Notes under the pieces: model-generated | What the model was told of the DNA's origin: nothing | Database searches by the model: none | The model's input: only the letters and a program-made list of their open reading frames with translations | Assembly (NCBI RefSeq): GCF_003286085.1 | Contig: NW_020825329.1 | Coordinates: 1 to 64,000 of the forward strand | Reading direction: 5' to 3' | Source of the DNA: Drosophila persimilis | Taxonomy: Eukaryota; Arthropoda; Insecta; Diptera; Drosophilidae | DNA: 64,000 nt | Part shown: in pieces, positions 1 to 12,769 of the stretch | Numbering within the stretch: the first letter of the stretch is position 1 | How the letters are laid out: each line of letters begins with the position of its first letter | Program-made: the position numbers and the translations under genes

Positions 1-3000
1 ATGGCAATATAGCCCCAAAAAAGTGGAACCTCCGCAACTATATAGCACCTGCACTTATATAGAACACTTCCCTATCCAGAACTGGCATGTATACTGAACC
101 ACCGCACCTATATAGCATCCACGCTGCAGGAAATGTGGCAGGATCGCACATCTTGGGCATAAGCACCAATATGGCAATATAGCCACCAAAAAGTGGAACC
201 TCCGCAGCTATATGGCACCTGCACTTATATAGAACACTTCCCTATCCAGCACTGGCATGTATACTGAACCACCGCACCTATATAGCATCCACGCTCCAGG
301 AAATGTGGCAGGATCGCACATCTTAGGAACTAGCACCAATATGGCACTGTAGCCTCAAAAAACTGGAACCTCCGCAGCTATATGGCACCTGCACTTATAT
401 AGAACACTTCCCTATCCAGCACTGGCATGTATACTGAACCACCGCACCTATATAGCATCCACGCTGCAGGAAATGTGGCAGGATCGCACATCTTGGGCAT
501 AAGCACCAATATGGCAATATAGCCCCAAAAAAGTGGAACCTCCGCAGCTATATGGCACCTGCACTTATATAGAACACTTCCCTATCCAGCACTGGCATGT
601 ATACTGAACCACCGCACCTATATAGCATCCACGCTCCAGGAAATGTGGCAGGATCGCATATTTTGGGCATAAGCACCAATATGGCACTCTAGCCTCAAAA
701 AAGTGGAACCTCCGCAACTATATGGCACCTACACTTATATAGAACACTTCCCTATCCAGCACTGGCATGTATACTGAACCACCGCACCTATATAGCATCC
801 ACGCTGCCAGGAAATGTGGCAGGATCGCATATTTTGGGCATAAGCACCAATATGGCAATATAGCCCCAAAAAAGTGGAACCTCCGCAAGCTATATGGCAC
901 CTGCACTTATATAGAACACTTCCCTATCCAGCACTGGCATGTATACTGAACCACCGCACCTATATAGCATCCACGCTGCAGGAAATGTGGCAGGATCGCA
1001 CATCTTGGGCATAAGCACCAATATGGCAATATAGCCCCAAAAAAGTGGAACCTCCGCAGCTATATGGCACCTGCACTTATATAGAACACTTCCCTATCCA
1101 GCACTGGCATGTATACTGAACCACCGCACCTATATAGCATCCACGCTGCAGGAAATGTGGCAGGATCGCATATTTTGGGCATAAGCACCAATATGACAAT
1201 ATAGCCCCAAAAAAGTGGAACCTCCGACACTATATGGCACCTGCACTTATATAGAACCCTTCCCTATCCAGCACTGGCATGTATACTGAACCACCGCACC
1301 TATATAGCCCCCACGCTCCAGGAAATGTGACAGGATCGCATATTTTGGGCATGAGCACCAATATGGCAATATAGCCCCAAAAAAGTGGAACCTCCGCAAC
1401 TATATGGCACCTGCACTTATATAGAACCCGTCCCTATACAGCACTTGCATGTATATTGAATCACCGCACCTATATATCACCCACGCTCCAGGAAATGTTG
1501 CAAGATCGCACATCTTGGGCACTAGCAACAATACGGCACTCTAGCCTCAAAAAAGTGGAACTCCGCAACTATATGGCACCTACACTTATATAGAACACTT
1601 CCCTATCCAGCACTGGCATGTATACTGAACCACCGCACCTATATAGCATCCACGCTGCAGGAAATGTGGCAGGATCGCATATTTTGGGCATAAGCACCAA
1701 TATGGCAATTTAGCCCCAAAAAAGTGGAACCTCCGCAGCTATATGGCACCTGCACTTATATAGAACACTTCCCTATCCAGCACTGGCATGTATACTGAAC
1801 CACCGCACCTATATAGCATCCACGCTGCAGGAAATGTGGCAGGATCGCACATCTTGGGCATAAGCACCAATATGGCAATATAGCCCCAAAAAAGTGGAAC
1901 CTCCGCAGCTATATGGCACCTGCACTTATATAGAACACTTCCCTATCCAGCACTGGCATGTATACTGAACCACCGCACCTATATAGCATCCACGCTGCAG
2001 GAAATGTGGCAGGATCGCATATTTTGGGCATAAGCACCAATATGGCAATATAGCCCCAAAAAAGTGGAACCTCCGACACTATATGGCACCTGCACTTATA
2101 TAGAACCCTTCCCTATCCAGCACTGGCATGTATACTGAACCACCGCACCTATATAGCCCCCACGCTCCAGGAAATGTGGACAGGATCGCATATTTTGGGC
2201 ATGAGCACCAATATGGCAATATAGCCCCAAAAAAGTGGAACCTCCGCAACTATATGGCACCTGCACTTATATAGAACCCGTCCCTATCCAGCACTTGCAT
2301 GTATACTGAATCACCGCACCTATATATCACCCACGCTCCAGGAAATGTTGCAAGGATCGCACATCTTGGGCACTAGCAACAATATGGCACTCTAGCCTCA
2401 AAAAAGTGGAACTCCGCAACTATATGGCACCTGCACTTATATAGAACCCTTCCCTATCCAGCACTGGCATGTATACTGAACCACCGCACCTATATAGCAC
2501 CCACGCTCCAGGAAATGTGGCAGGATCGCATATTTTGGGCATAAGCACCAATATGGCAATATAGCCCTAAAAAAGTGGAACCTCCGCAACTATATGGCAC
2601 CTGCACTTATATAGAACCCTTCCCTATCCAGCACTGGCATGTATACTGAACCACCGCACCTATATAGCACCCACGCTCTAGGAAATGTGGCAGGATCGCA
2701 TATTTTGGGCATAAGCACCAATATGGCAATATAGCCCCAAAAAAGTGGAACCTCCGCAACTATATGGCACCTGCACTTATATAGAACACTTCCCTATCCA
2801 GCACTGGCATGTATACTGAACCACCGCACCTATATAGCATCCACGCTGCAGGAAATGTGGCAGGATCGCACATCTTGGGCATAAGCACCAATATGGCAAT
2901 ATAGCCCAAAAAAGTGGAACCTCCGCAACTATATGGCTCCTGCACTTATATAGAACCCTTCCCTATCCAGCACTGGCATGTATACTGAACCACCGCACCT

Positions 3001-6000
3001 ATATAGCCCCCACGCTCCAGGAAATGTGACAGGATCGCATATTTTGGGCATGAGCACCAATATGGCAATATAGCCCCAAAAAAGTGGAACCTCCGCAACT
3101 ATATGGCACCTGCACTTATATAGAACCCTTCCCTATCCAGCACTGGCATGTATACTGAACCACCGCACCTATATAGCATCCACGCTCCAGGAAATGTGGC
3201 AGGATCGCACATCTTGGGAACTAGCACCAATATGGCACTCTAGCCTCAAAAAAGTGGAACTCCGCAACTATAATGGCACCTGCACTTATATAGAACCCTT
3301 CCCTATCCAGCACTGGCATGTATACTGAACCATCCGCACCTATATAGCACCCACGCTTCAGGAAATTTGGCAGGATCGCATATTTTGGGCATAAGCACCA
3401 ATATGGCAATATAGCCCCAAAAAAGTGGAACCTCCGCAACTATATGGCACCTGCACTTATATAGAACCCTTCCCTATCCAGCACTGGCATGTATACTGAA
3501 CCACCGCACCTATATAGCATCCACGCTCCAGGAAATGTGGCAGGATCGCATATTTTGGGCATAAGCACCAATATGGCAATATAGCCCCAAAAAAGTGGAA
3601 CCTCCGCAACTATATAGCACCTGCACTTATATAGAACACTTCCCTATCCAGAACTGGCATGTATACTGAACCACCGCACCTATATAGCATCCACGCTGCA
3701 GGAAATGTGGCAGGATCGCACATCTTGGGCATAAGCACCAATATGGCAATATAGCCCCAAAAAAGTGGAACCTCCGCAGCTATATGGCACCTGCACTTAT
3801 ATAGAACCCTTCCCTATCCAGCACTGGCATGTATACTGAACCACCGCACCTATATAGCACCCACGCTCCAGGAAATGTGGCAGGATCGCACATCTTGGGC
3901 ATAAGCACCAATATGGCAATATAGCCCCAAAAAAGTGGAACCTCCGCAACTATATGGCACCTGCACTTATATAGAACCCTTCCCTATCCAGCACTGGCAT
4001 GTATACTGAACCACCGCACCTATATAGAATCCACGCTCCAGGAAATGTGGCAGGATCGCACATCTTAGGAACTAGCACCAATATGGCACTGTAGCCTCAA
4101 AAAAGTGGAACCTCCGCAGCTATATGGCACCTGCACTTATATAGAACACTTCCCTATCCAGCACTGGCATGTATACTGAACCACCGCACCTATATAGCAT
4201 CCACGCTGCCAGGAAATGTGGCAGGATCGCACATCTTGGTCATAAGCACCAATATGGCAATATAGCCCCAAAAAAGTGGAACCTCCGCAGCTATATGGCA
4301 CCTGCACTTATATAGAACACTTCCCTATCCAGCACTGGCATGTATACTGAACCACCGCACCTATATAGCATCCACGCTCCAGGAAATGTGGCAGGATCGC
4401 ATATTTTGGGCATAAGCACCAATATGGCACTCTAGCCTCAAAAAAGTGGAACCTCCGCAACTATATGGCACCTGCACTTATATAGAACACTTCCCTATCC
4501 AGTACTGGCATGTATACTGAACCACCGCACCTATATAGCATCCACGCTGCAGGAAATGTGGCAGGATCGCATATTTTGGAGCATAAGCACCAATATGGCA
4601 ATATAGCCCCAAAAAAGTGGAACCTCCGACACTATATGGCACCTGCACTTATATAGAACCCTTCCCTATCCAGCACTGGCATGTATACTGAACCACCGCA
4701 CCTATATAGCATCCACGCTCCAGGAAATGTGGCAGGATCGCACATCTTGGGCATAAGCACCAATATGGCAATATAGCCCCAAAAAAGTGGAACCTCCGCA
4801 GCTATATGGCACCTGCACTTATATAGAACCCTTCCCTATCCAGCACTGGCATGTATACTGAACCACCGCACCTATATAGCATCCACGCTCCAGGAAATGT
4901 GGCAGGATCGCACATCTTAGGGCACTAGCACCAATATGGCACTGTAGCCTCAAAAAAGTGGAACCTCCGCAGCTATATGGCACCTGCACTTATATAGAAC
5001 ACTTCCCTATCCAGCACTGGCATGTATACTGAACCACCGCACCTATATAGCATCCACGCTGCAGGAAATGTGGCAGGATCGCACATCTTGGGCATAAGCA
5101 CCAATATGGCAATATAGCCCCAAAAAAGTGGAACCTCCGCAGCTATATGGCACCTGCACTTATATAGAACACTTCCCTATCCAGCACTGGCATGTATACT
5201 GAACCACCGCACCTATATAGCATCCACGCTCCAGGAAATGTGGCAGGATCGCATATTTTGGGCATAAGCACCAATATGGCACTCTAGCCTCAAAAAAGTG
5301 GAACCTCCGCAACTATATGGCACCTACACTTATATAGAACACTTCCCTATCCAGTACTGGCATGTATACTGAACCACCGCACCTATATAGCATCCACGCT
5401 GCAGGAAATGTGGCAGGATCGCATATTTTGGGCATAAGCACCAATATGGCAATATAGCCCCAAAAAAGTGGAACCTCCGACACTATATGGCACCTGCACT
5501 TATATAGAACCCTTCCCTATCCAGAACTGGCATGTATACTGAACCACCGCACCTATATAGCATCCACGCTGCAGGAAATGTGGCAGGATCGCACATCTTG
5601 GGCGTAAGCACCAATATGGCAATATAGCCCCAAAAAAGTGGAACCTCCGCAGCTATATGGCACCTGCACTTATATAGAACACTTCCCTATCCAGCACTGG
5701 CATGTATACTGAACCACCGCACCTATATAGCACCCACGCTCCAGGAAATGTGGCAGGATCGCACATCTTGGGCATAAGCACCAATATGGCAATATAGCCC
5801 CAAAAAAGTGGAACCTCCGCAACTATATGGCACCTGCACTTATATAGAACCCTTCCCTATCCAGCACTGGCATGTATACTGAACCACCGCACCTATATAG
5901 CATCCACGCTCCAGGAAATGTGGCAGGATCGCACATCTTAGGAACTAGCACCAATATGGCACTGTAGCCTCAAAAAAGTGGAACCTCCGCAGCTATATGG

Positions 6001-9000
6001 CACCTGCACTTATATAGAACACTTCCCTATCCAGCACTGGCATGTATACTGAACCACCGCACCTATATAGCATCCACGCTGCAGGAAATGTGGCAGGATC
6101 GCACATCTTGGGCATAAGCACCAATATGGCAATATAGCCCCAAAAAAGTGGAACCTCCGCAACTATATGGCACCTGCACTTATATAGAACCCTTCCCTAT
6201 CCAGCACTGGCATGTATACTGAACCACCGCACCTATATAGCATCCACGCTCCAGGAAATGTGGCAGGATCGCATATTTTGGGCATAAGCACCAATATGGC
6301 ACTCTAGCCTCAAAAAAGTGGAACCTCCGCAACTATATGGCACCTGCACTTATATAGAACACTTCCCTATCCAGTACTGGCATGTATACTGAACCACCGC
6401 ACCTATATAGCATCCACGCTGCAGGAAATGTGGCAGGATCGCATATTTTGGGCATAAGCACCAATATGGCAATATAGCCCCAAAAAAGTGGAACCTCCGA
6501 CACTATATGGCACCTGCACTTATATAGAACCCTTCCCTATCCAGCACTGGCATGTATACTGAACCACCGCACCTATATAGCATCCACGCTCCAGGAAATG
6601 TGGCAGGATCGCACATCTTGGGCATAAGCACCAATATGGCAATATAGCCCCAAAAAAGTGGAACCTCCGCAGCTATATGGCACCTGCACTTATATAGAAC
6701 CCTTCCCTATCCAGCACTGGCATGTATACTGAACCACCGCACCTATATAGCATCCACGCTCCAGGAAATGTGGCAGGATCGCACATCTTAGGAACTAGCA
6801 CCAATATGGCACTATAGCCTCAAAAAAGTGGAACCTCCGCAACTATATGGCACCTGCACTTATATAGAACACTTCCCTATCCAGCACTGGCATGTATACT
6901 GAACCACCGCACCTATATAGCATCCACGCTGCAGGAAATGTGGCAGGATCGCACATCTTGGGCATAAGCACCAATATGGCAATATAGCCCCAAAAAAGTG
7001 GAACCTCCGCAACTATATGGCACCTGCACTATATAGAACACTTCCCTATCCAGCACTGGCATGTATACTGAACCACCGCACCTATATAGCATCCACGCTC
7101 CAGGAAATGTGGCAGGATCGCATATTTTGGGCATAAGCACCAATATGGCACTCTAGCCTCAAAAAAGTGGAACCTCCGCAACTATATGGCACCTACACTT
7201 ATATAGAACACTTCCCTATCCAGTACTGGCATGTATACTGAACCACCGCACCTATATAGCATCCACGCTGCAGGAAATGTGGCAGGATCGCATATTTTGG
7301 GCATAAGCACCAATATGGCAATATAGCCCCAAAAAAGTGGAACCTCCGACACTATATGGCACCTGCACTTATATAGAACCCTTCCCTATCCAGCACTGGC
7401 ATGTATACTGAACCACCGCACCTATATAGCATCCACGCTGCAGGAAATGTGGCAGGATCGCACATCTTGGGCATAAGCACCAATATGGCAATATAGCCCC
7501 AAAAAAGTGGAACCTCCGCAGCTATATGGCACCTGCACTTATATAGAACACTTCCCTATCCAGCACTGGCATGTATACTGAACCACCGCACCTATATAGC
7601 ACCCACGCTCCAGGAAATGTGGCAGGATCGCACATCTTGGGCATAAGCACCAATATGGCAATATAGCCCCAAAAAAGTGGAACCTCCGCAACTATATGGC
7701 ACCTGCACTTATATAGAACCCTTCCCTATCCAGCACTGGCATGTATACTGAACCACCGCACCTATATAGCATCCACGCTCCAGGAAATGTGGCAGGATCG
7801 CACATCTTAGGAACTAGCACCAATATGGCACTGTAGCCTCAAAAAAGTGGAACTCCGCAACTATATGGCACCTGCACTTATATAGAACACTTCCCTATCC
7901 AGCACTGGCATGTATACTGAACCACCGCACCTATATAGCATCCACGCTCCAGGAAATGTGGCAGGATCGCACATCTTGGGCATAAGCACCAATATGGCAA
8001 TATAGCCCCAAAAAAGTGGAACCTCCGCAGCTATATGGCACCTGCACTTATATAGAACACTTCCCTATCCAGCACTGGCATGTATACTGAACCACCGCAC
8101 CTATATAGCATCCACGCTGCAGGAAATGTGGCAGGATCGCACATCTTGGGCATAAGCACCAATATGGCAATATAGCCCCAAAAAAGTGGAACCTCCGCAA
8201 CTATATGGCACCTGCACTTATATAGAACACTTCCCTATCCAGCACTGGCATGTATACTGAACCACCGCACCTATATAGCATCCACGCTGCCAGGAAATGT
8301 GGCAGGATCGCACATCTTGGGCATAAGCACCAATATGGCAATATAGCCCCAAAAAAGTGGAACCTCCGCAGCTATATGGCACCTGCACTTATATAGAACA
8401 CTTCCCTATCCAGCACTGGCATGTATACTGAACCACCGCACCTATATAGCATCCACGCTGCAGGAAATGTGGCAGGATCGCATATTTTGGGCATAAGCAC
8501 CAATATGGACAATATAGCCCCAAAAAAGTGGAACCTCCGACACTATATGGCACCTGCACTTATATAGAACCCTTCCCTATCCAGCACTGGCATGTATACT
8601 GAACCACCGCACCTATATAGCCCCCACGCTCCAGGAAATGTGACAGGATCGCATATTTTGGGCATGAGCACCAATATGGCAATATAGCCCCAAAAAAGTG
8701 GAACCTCCGCAACTATATGGCACCTGCACTTATATAGAACCCGTCCCTATACAGCACTTGCATGTATATTGAATCACCGCACCTATATATCACCCACGCT
8801 CCAGGAAATGTTTCAAGATCGCACATCTTGGGCACTAGCAACAATACGGCACTCTAGCCTCAAAAAAGTGGAACTCCGCAACTATATGGCACCTGCACTT
8901 ATATAGAACCCTTCCCTATCCAGCACTGGCATGTATACTGAACCACCGCACCTATATAGCACCCACGCTCTAGGAAATTTGGCAGGATCGCATATTTTGG

Positions 9001-12000
9001 GCATAAGCACCAATATGGCAATATAGCCCTAAAAAAGTGTAACCTCCGCAACTATATGGCACCTGCACTTATATAGAACCCTTCCCTATCCAGCACTGGC
9101 ATGTATACTGAACCACCGCACCTATATAGCACCCACGCTCTAGGAAATTTGGCAGGATCGCATATTTTGGGCATAAGCACCAATATGGCAATATAGCCCC
9201 AAAAAAGTGGAACCTCCGCAACTATATGGCACCTGCACTTATATAGAACACTTCCCTATCCAGCACTGGCATGTATACTGAATCCACCGCACCTATATAG
9301 CACCCACGCTCCAGGAAATGTGGCAGGATCGCACATCTTGGGCATAAGCACCAATATGGCAATATAGCCCCAAAAAAGTGGAACCTCCGCAACTATATGG
9401 CACCTGCACTTATATAGAACCCTTCCCTATCCAGCACTGGCATGTATACTGAACCACCGCACCTATATAGCATCCACGCTCCAGGAAATGTGGCAGGATC
9501 GCATATTTTGGCCATAAGCACCAATATGGCAATATAGCCCCAAAAAAGTGGAACCTCCGCAACTATATGGCTACCTGCACTTATATAGAACCCTTCCCTA
9601 TCCAGCACTGGCATGTATACTGAACCACCGCACCTATATAGCATCCACGCTCCAGGAAATGTGGCAGGATCGCACATCTTGGGCATAAGCACCAATATGG
9701 CAATATAGCCCCAAAAAAGTGGAACCTCCGCAGCTATATGGCACCTGCACTTATATAGAACACTTCCCTATCCAGCACTGGCATGTATACTGAACCACCG
9801 CACCTATATAGCATCCACGCTGCAGGAAATGTGGCAGGATCGCACATCTTGGGCATAAGCACCAATATGGCAATATAGCCCCAAAAAAGTGGAACCTCCG
9901 CAGCTATATGGCACCTGCACTTATATAGAACACTTCCCTATCCAGCACTGGCATGTATACTGAACCACCGCACCTATATAGCATCCACGCTGCAGGAAAT
10001 GTGGCAGGATCGCATATTTTGGGCATAAGCACCAATATGACAATATAGCCCCAAAAAAGTGGAACCTCCGACACTATATGGCACCTGCACTTATATAGAA
10101 CCCTTCCCTATCCAGCACTGGCATGTATACTGAACCACCGCACCTATATAGCCCCCACGCTCCAGGAAATGTGACAGGATCGCATATTTTGGGCATGAGC
10201 ACCAATATGGCAATATAGCCCCAAAAAAGTGGAACCTCCGCAACTATATGGCACCTGCACTTATATAGAACCCGTCCCTATACAGCACTTGCATGTATAC
10301 TGAATCACCGCACCTATATATCACCCACGCTCCAGGAAATGTTTCAAGATCGCACATCTTGGGCACTAGCACCAATATGGCACTCTAGCCTCAAAAAAGT
10401 GGAACCTCCGCAACTATATGGCACCTGCACTTATATAGAACCCTTCCCTATCCAGCACTGGCATGTATACTGAACCACCGCACCTATATAGCACCCACGC
10501 TCTAGGAAATTTGGCAGGATCGCATATTTTGGGCATAAGCACCAATATGGCAATATAGCCCTAAAAAAGTGTAACCTCCGCAACTATATGGCACCTGCAC
10601 TTATATAGAAACCTTCCCTATACAGCACTTGCATGTATACTGAACCACCGCACCTATATAGCACCCACGCTCTAGGAAATGTGGCAGGATCGCATATTTT
10701 GGGCATAAGCACCAATATGGCAATATAGCCCCAAAAAAGTGGAACCTCCGCAACTATATGGCACCTGCACTTATATAGAACACTTCCCTATCCAGCACTG
10801 GCATGTATACTGAATCCACCGCACCTATATAGCACCCACGCTCCAGGAAATGTGGCAGGATCGCACATCTTGGGCATAAGCACCAATATGGCAATATAGC
10901 CCCAAAAAAGTGGAACCTCCGCAACTATATGGCACCTGCACTTATATAGAACCCTTCCCTATCCAGCACTGGCATGTATACTGAACCACCGCACCTATAT
11001 AGCATCCACGCTCCAGGAAATGTGGCAGGATCGCATATTTTGGCCATAAGCACCAATATGGCAATATAGCCCCAAAAAAGTGGAACCTCCGCAACTATAT
11101 GGCTTCTGCACTTATATAGAACCCTTCCCTATCCAGCACTGGCATGTATACTGAACCACCGCACCTATATAGCATCCACGCTCCAGGAAATGTGGCAGGA
11201 TCGCATATTTTGGGCATAAGCACCAATATGGCAATATAGCCCCAAAAAAGTGGAACCTCCGCAACTATATGGCACCTGCACTTATATAGAACACTTCCCT
11301 ATCCAGCACTGGCATGTATACTGAATCACCGCACCTATATAGCACCCACGCTCCAGGAAATGTGGCAGGATCGCACATCTTGGGCATAAGCACCAATATG
11401 GCAATATAGCCCCAAAAAAGTGGAACCTCCGCAACTATATGGCACCTGCACTTATATAGAACCCTTCCCTATCCAGCACTGGCATGTATACTGAACCACC
11501 GCACCTATATAGCATCCACGCTCCAGGAAATGTGGCAGGATCGCATATTTTGGGCATAAGCACCAATATGGCAATATAGCCCCAAAAAAGTGGAACCTCC
11601 GCAACTATATGGCACCTGCACTTATATAGAACACTTCCCTATCCAGCACTGGCATGTATACTGAATCACCGCACCTATATAGCACCCACGCTCCAGGAAA
11701 TGTGGCAGGATCGCACATCTTGGGCATAAGCACCAATATGGCAATATAGCCCCAAAAAAGTGGAACCTCCGCAACTATATGGCACCTGCACTTATATAGA
11801 ACCCTTCCCTATCCAGCACTGGCATGTATACTGAACCACCGCACCTATATAGCATCCACGCTCCAGGAAATGTGGCAGGATCGTATATTTTGGGCATAAG
11901 CACCAATATAGCAATATAGCCCCAAAAAGTGGAACCTCCGCAACTATATGGCACCTGCACTTATATAGAACCCGTCCCTATACAGCACTTGCATGTATAT

Positions 12001-12425
12001 TGAATCACCGCACCTATATATCACCCACGCTCCAGGAAATGTTTCAAGATCGCACATCTTGGGCACTAGCCCAATAACAATACGGCACTCTAGCCTCAAA
12101 AAAGTGGAACTCCGCAACTATATGGCACCTGCACTTATATAGAACCCTTCCCTATCCAGCACTGGCATGTATACTGAACCACCGCACCTATATAGCACCC
12201 ACGCTCTAGGAAATTTGGCAGGATCGCATATTTTGGGCATAAGCACCAATATGGCAATATAGCCCTAAAAAAGTGTAACCTCCGAAATTATATGACACCT
12301 GCACTTATATAGAAACCTTCCCTATACAGCACTTGCATGTATATTGAACCACCGCACCTATATAGCACCCACGCTTTAGGAAATTTGGCAGGATCGCATA
12401 TTTTGGGCATAAGCACCAATATGGC
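1..12425 (+). repeat. 170-bp satellite array, left part
   Basis: Tandem head-to-tail monomers of about 170 bp (first unit 1-170, next starts at 171), roughly 73 copies, running off the left window edge. Each unit reads from ATGGCAATATAGCCCC to GGGCATAAGCACCAAT. Units differ by small substitutions and 1-bp indels that recur at regular distances, indicating higher-order organisation. No gene is present: short open frames on both strands follow the repeat and rotate because 170 is not a multiple of three. The length is nucleosome-like and typical of centromeric or pericentromeric satellites in general; a centromere role here is not shown. The array ends at the BEL element's target site. Confidence 0.97.
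4088..7830 (+). repeat. higher-order repeat block inside the satellite (alternating 5- and 6-monomer sets)
   Basis: Diagnostic monomer variants recur in fixed order. A type with ACTGTAGCCTC (ACTATAGCCTC in one copy) lies near 4088, 4941, 5961, 6811 and 7830, spaced about 853, 1020, 850 and 1019 bp. A type with ACTCTAGCCTC (near 4429, 5280, 6300, 7149) and one with CTCCGACACTATATGG (near 4629, 5479, 6499, 7348) show the same alternation of about 850 and 1020 bp. The block is therefore an 11-monomer higher-order unit of about 1,870 bp, made of a 5-mer and a 6-mer, present about twice. Spacing was read by eye; identity between higher-order copies was not calculated. Confidence 0.8.
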
Positions 12426-12769
12426 TGTGGAGATAATGTTTTTTATCCCCAATCGGCCGACTAATTATTCCAATTAAATAAATCTTCTTTAATGCGTGAC
12501 ATCCAAATTGCAAGTGTGGCTTGCTTGCCCTTTACATTGCCGCTCCGATCGCTAAGCGCAGCTTCGCTCGGCCGACGTCGGTAGGCAGACGCAAAGCGGA
12601 GATAGCGAAGAGCGAGCTGGCAGAGAGCGTTTAGCAGGGCAAGCAAGCGCAAAGCTTTAACAAACAAATGAGTGACATAGACATAAGTAACAAACAAAAT
12701 AAGCGGCTGAGGGCCAAGAATTAGGTGCTATTTGGCAAGCAGCTAATCGGCTGGGTTCTGCTCCGAACA
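12426..12769 (-). repeat. 3' LTR of the BEL/Pao derivative
   Basis: 344 bp, bounded by TGT...ACA in element orientation. Compared with the 5' LTR it lacks about 27 bp (ACTCGGCGCAGAAATAAA and adjacent bases) near its outer end. The last codons of the gag-protease frame read into this LTR (stop at 12743-12745). Confidence 0.92.

Noticed and set aside
718..12000. Open frames of 60-100 codons in the satellite, such as those containing YRCGGSVYMPVLDRE
   Set aside because: They follow the repeat sequence on both strands and rotate phase with the 170-bp unit; no start context or conservation beyond the DNA repeat.
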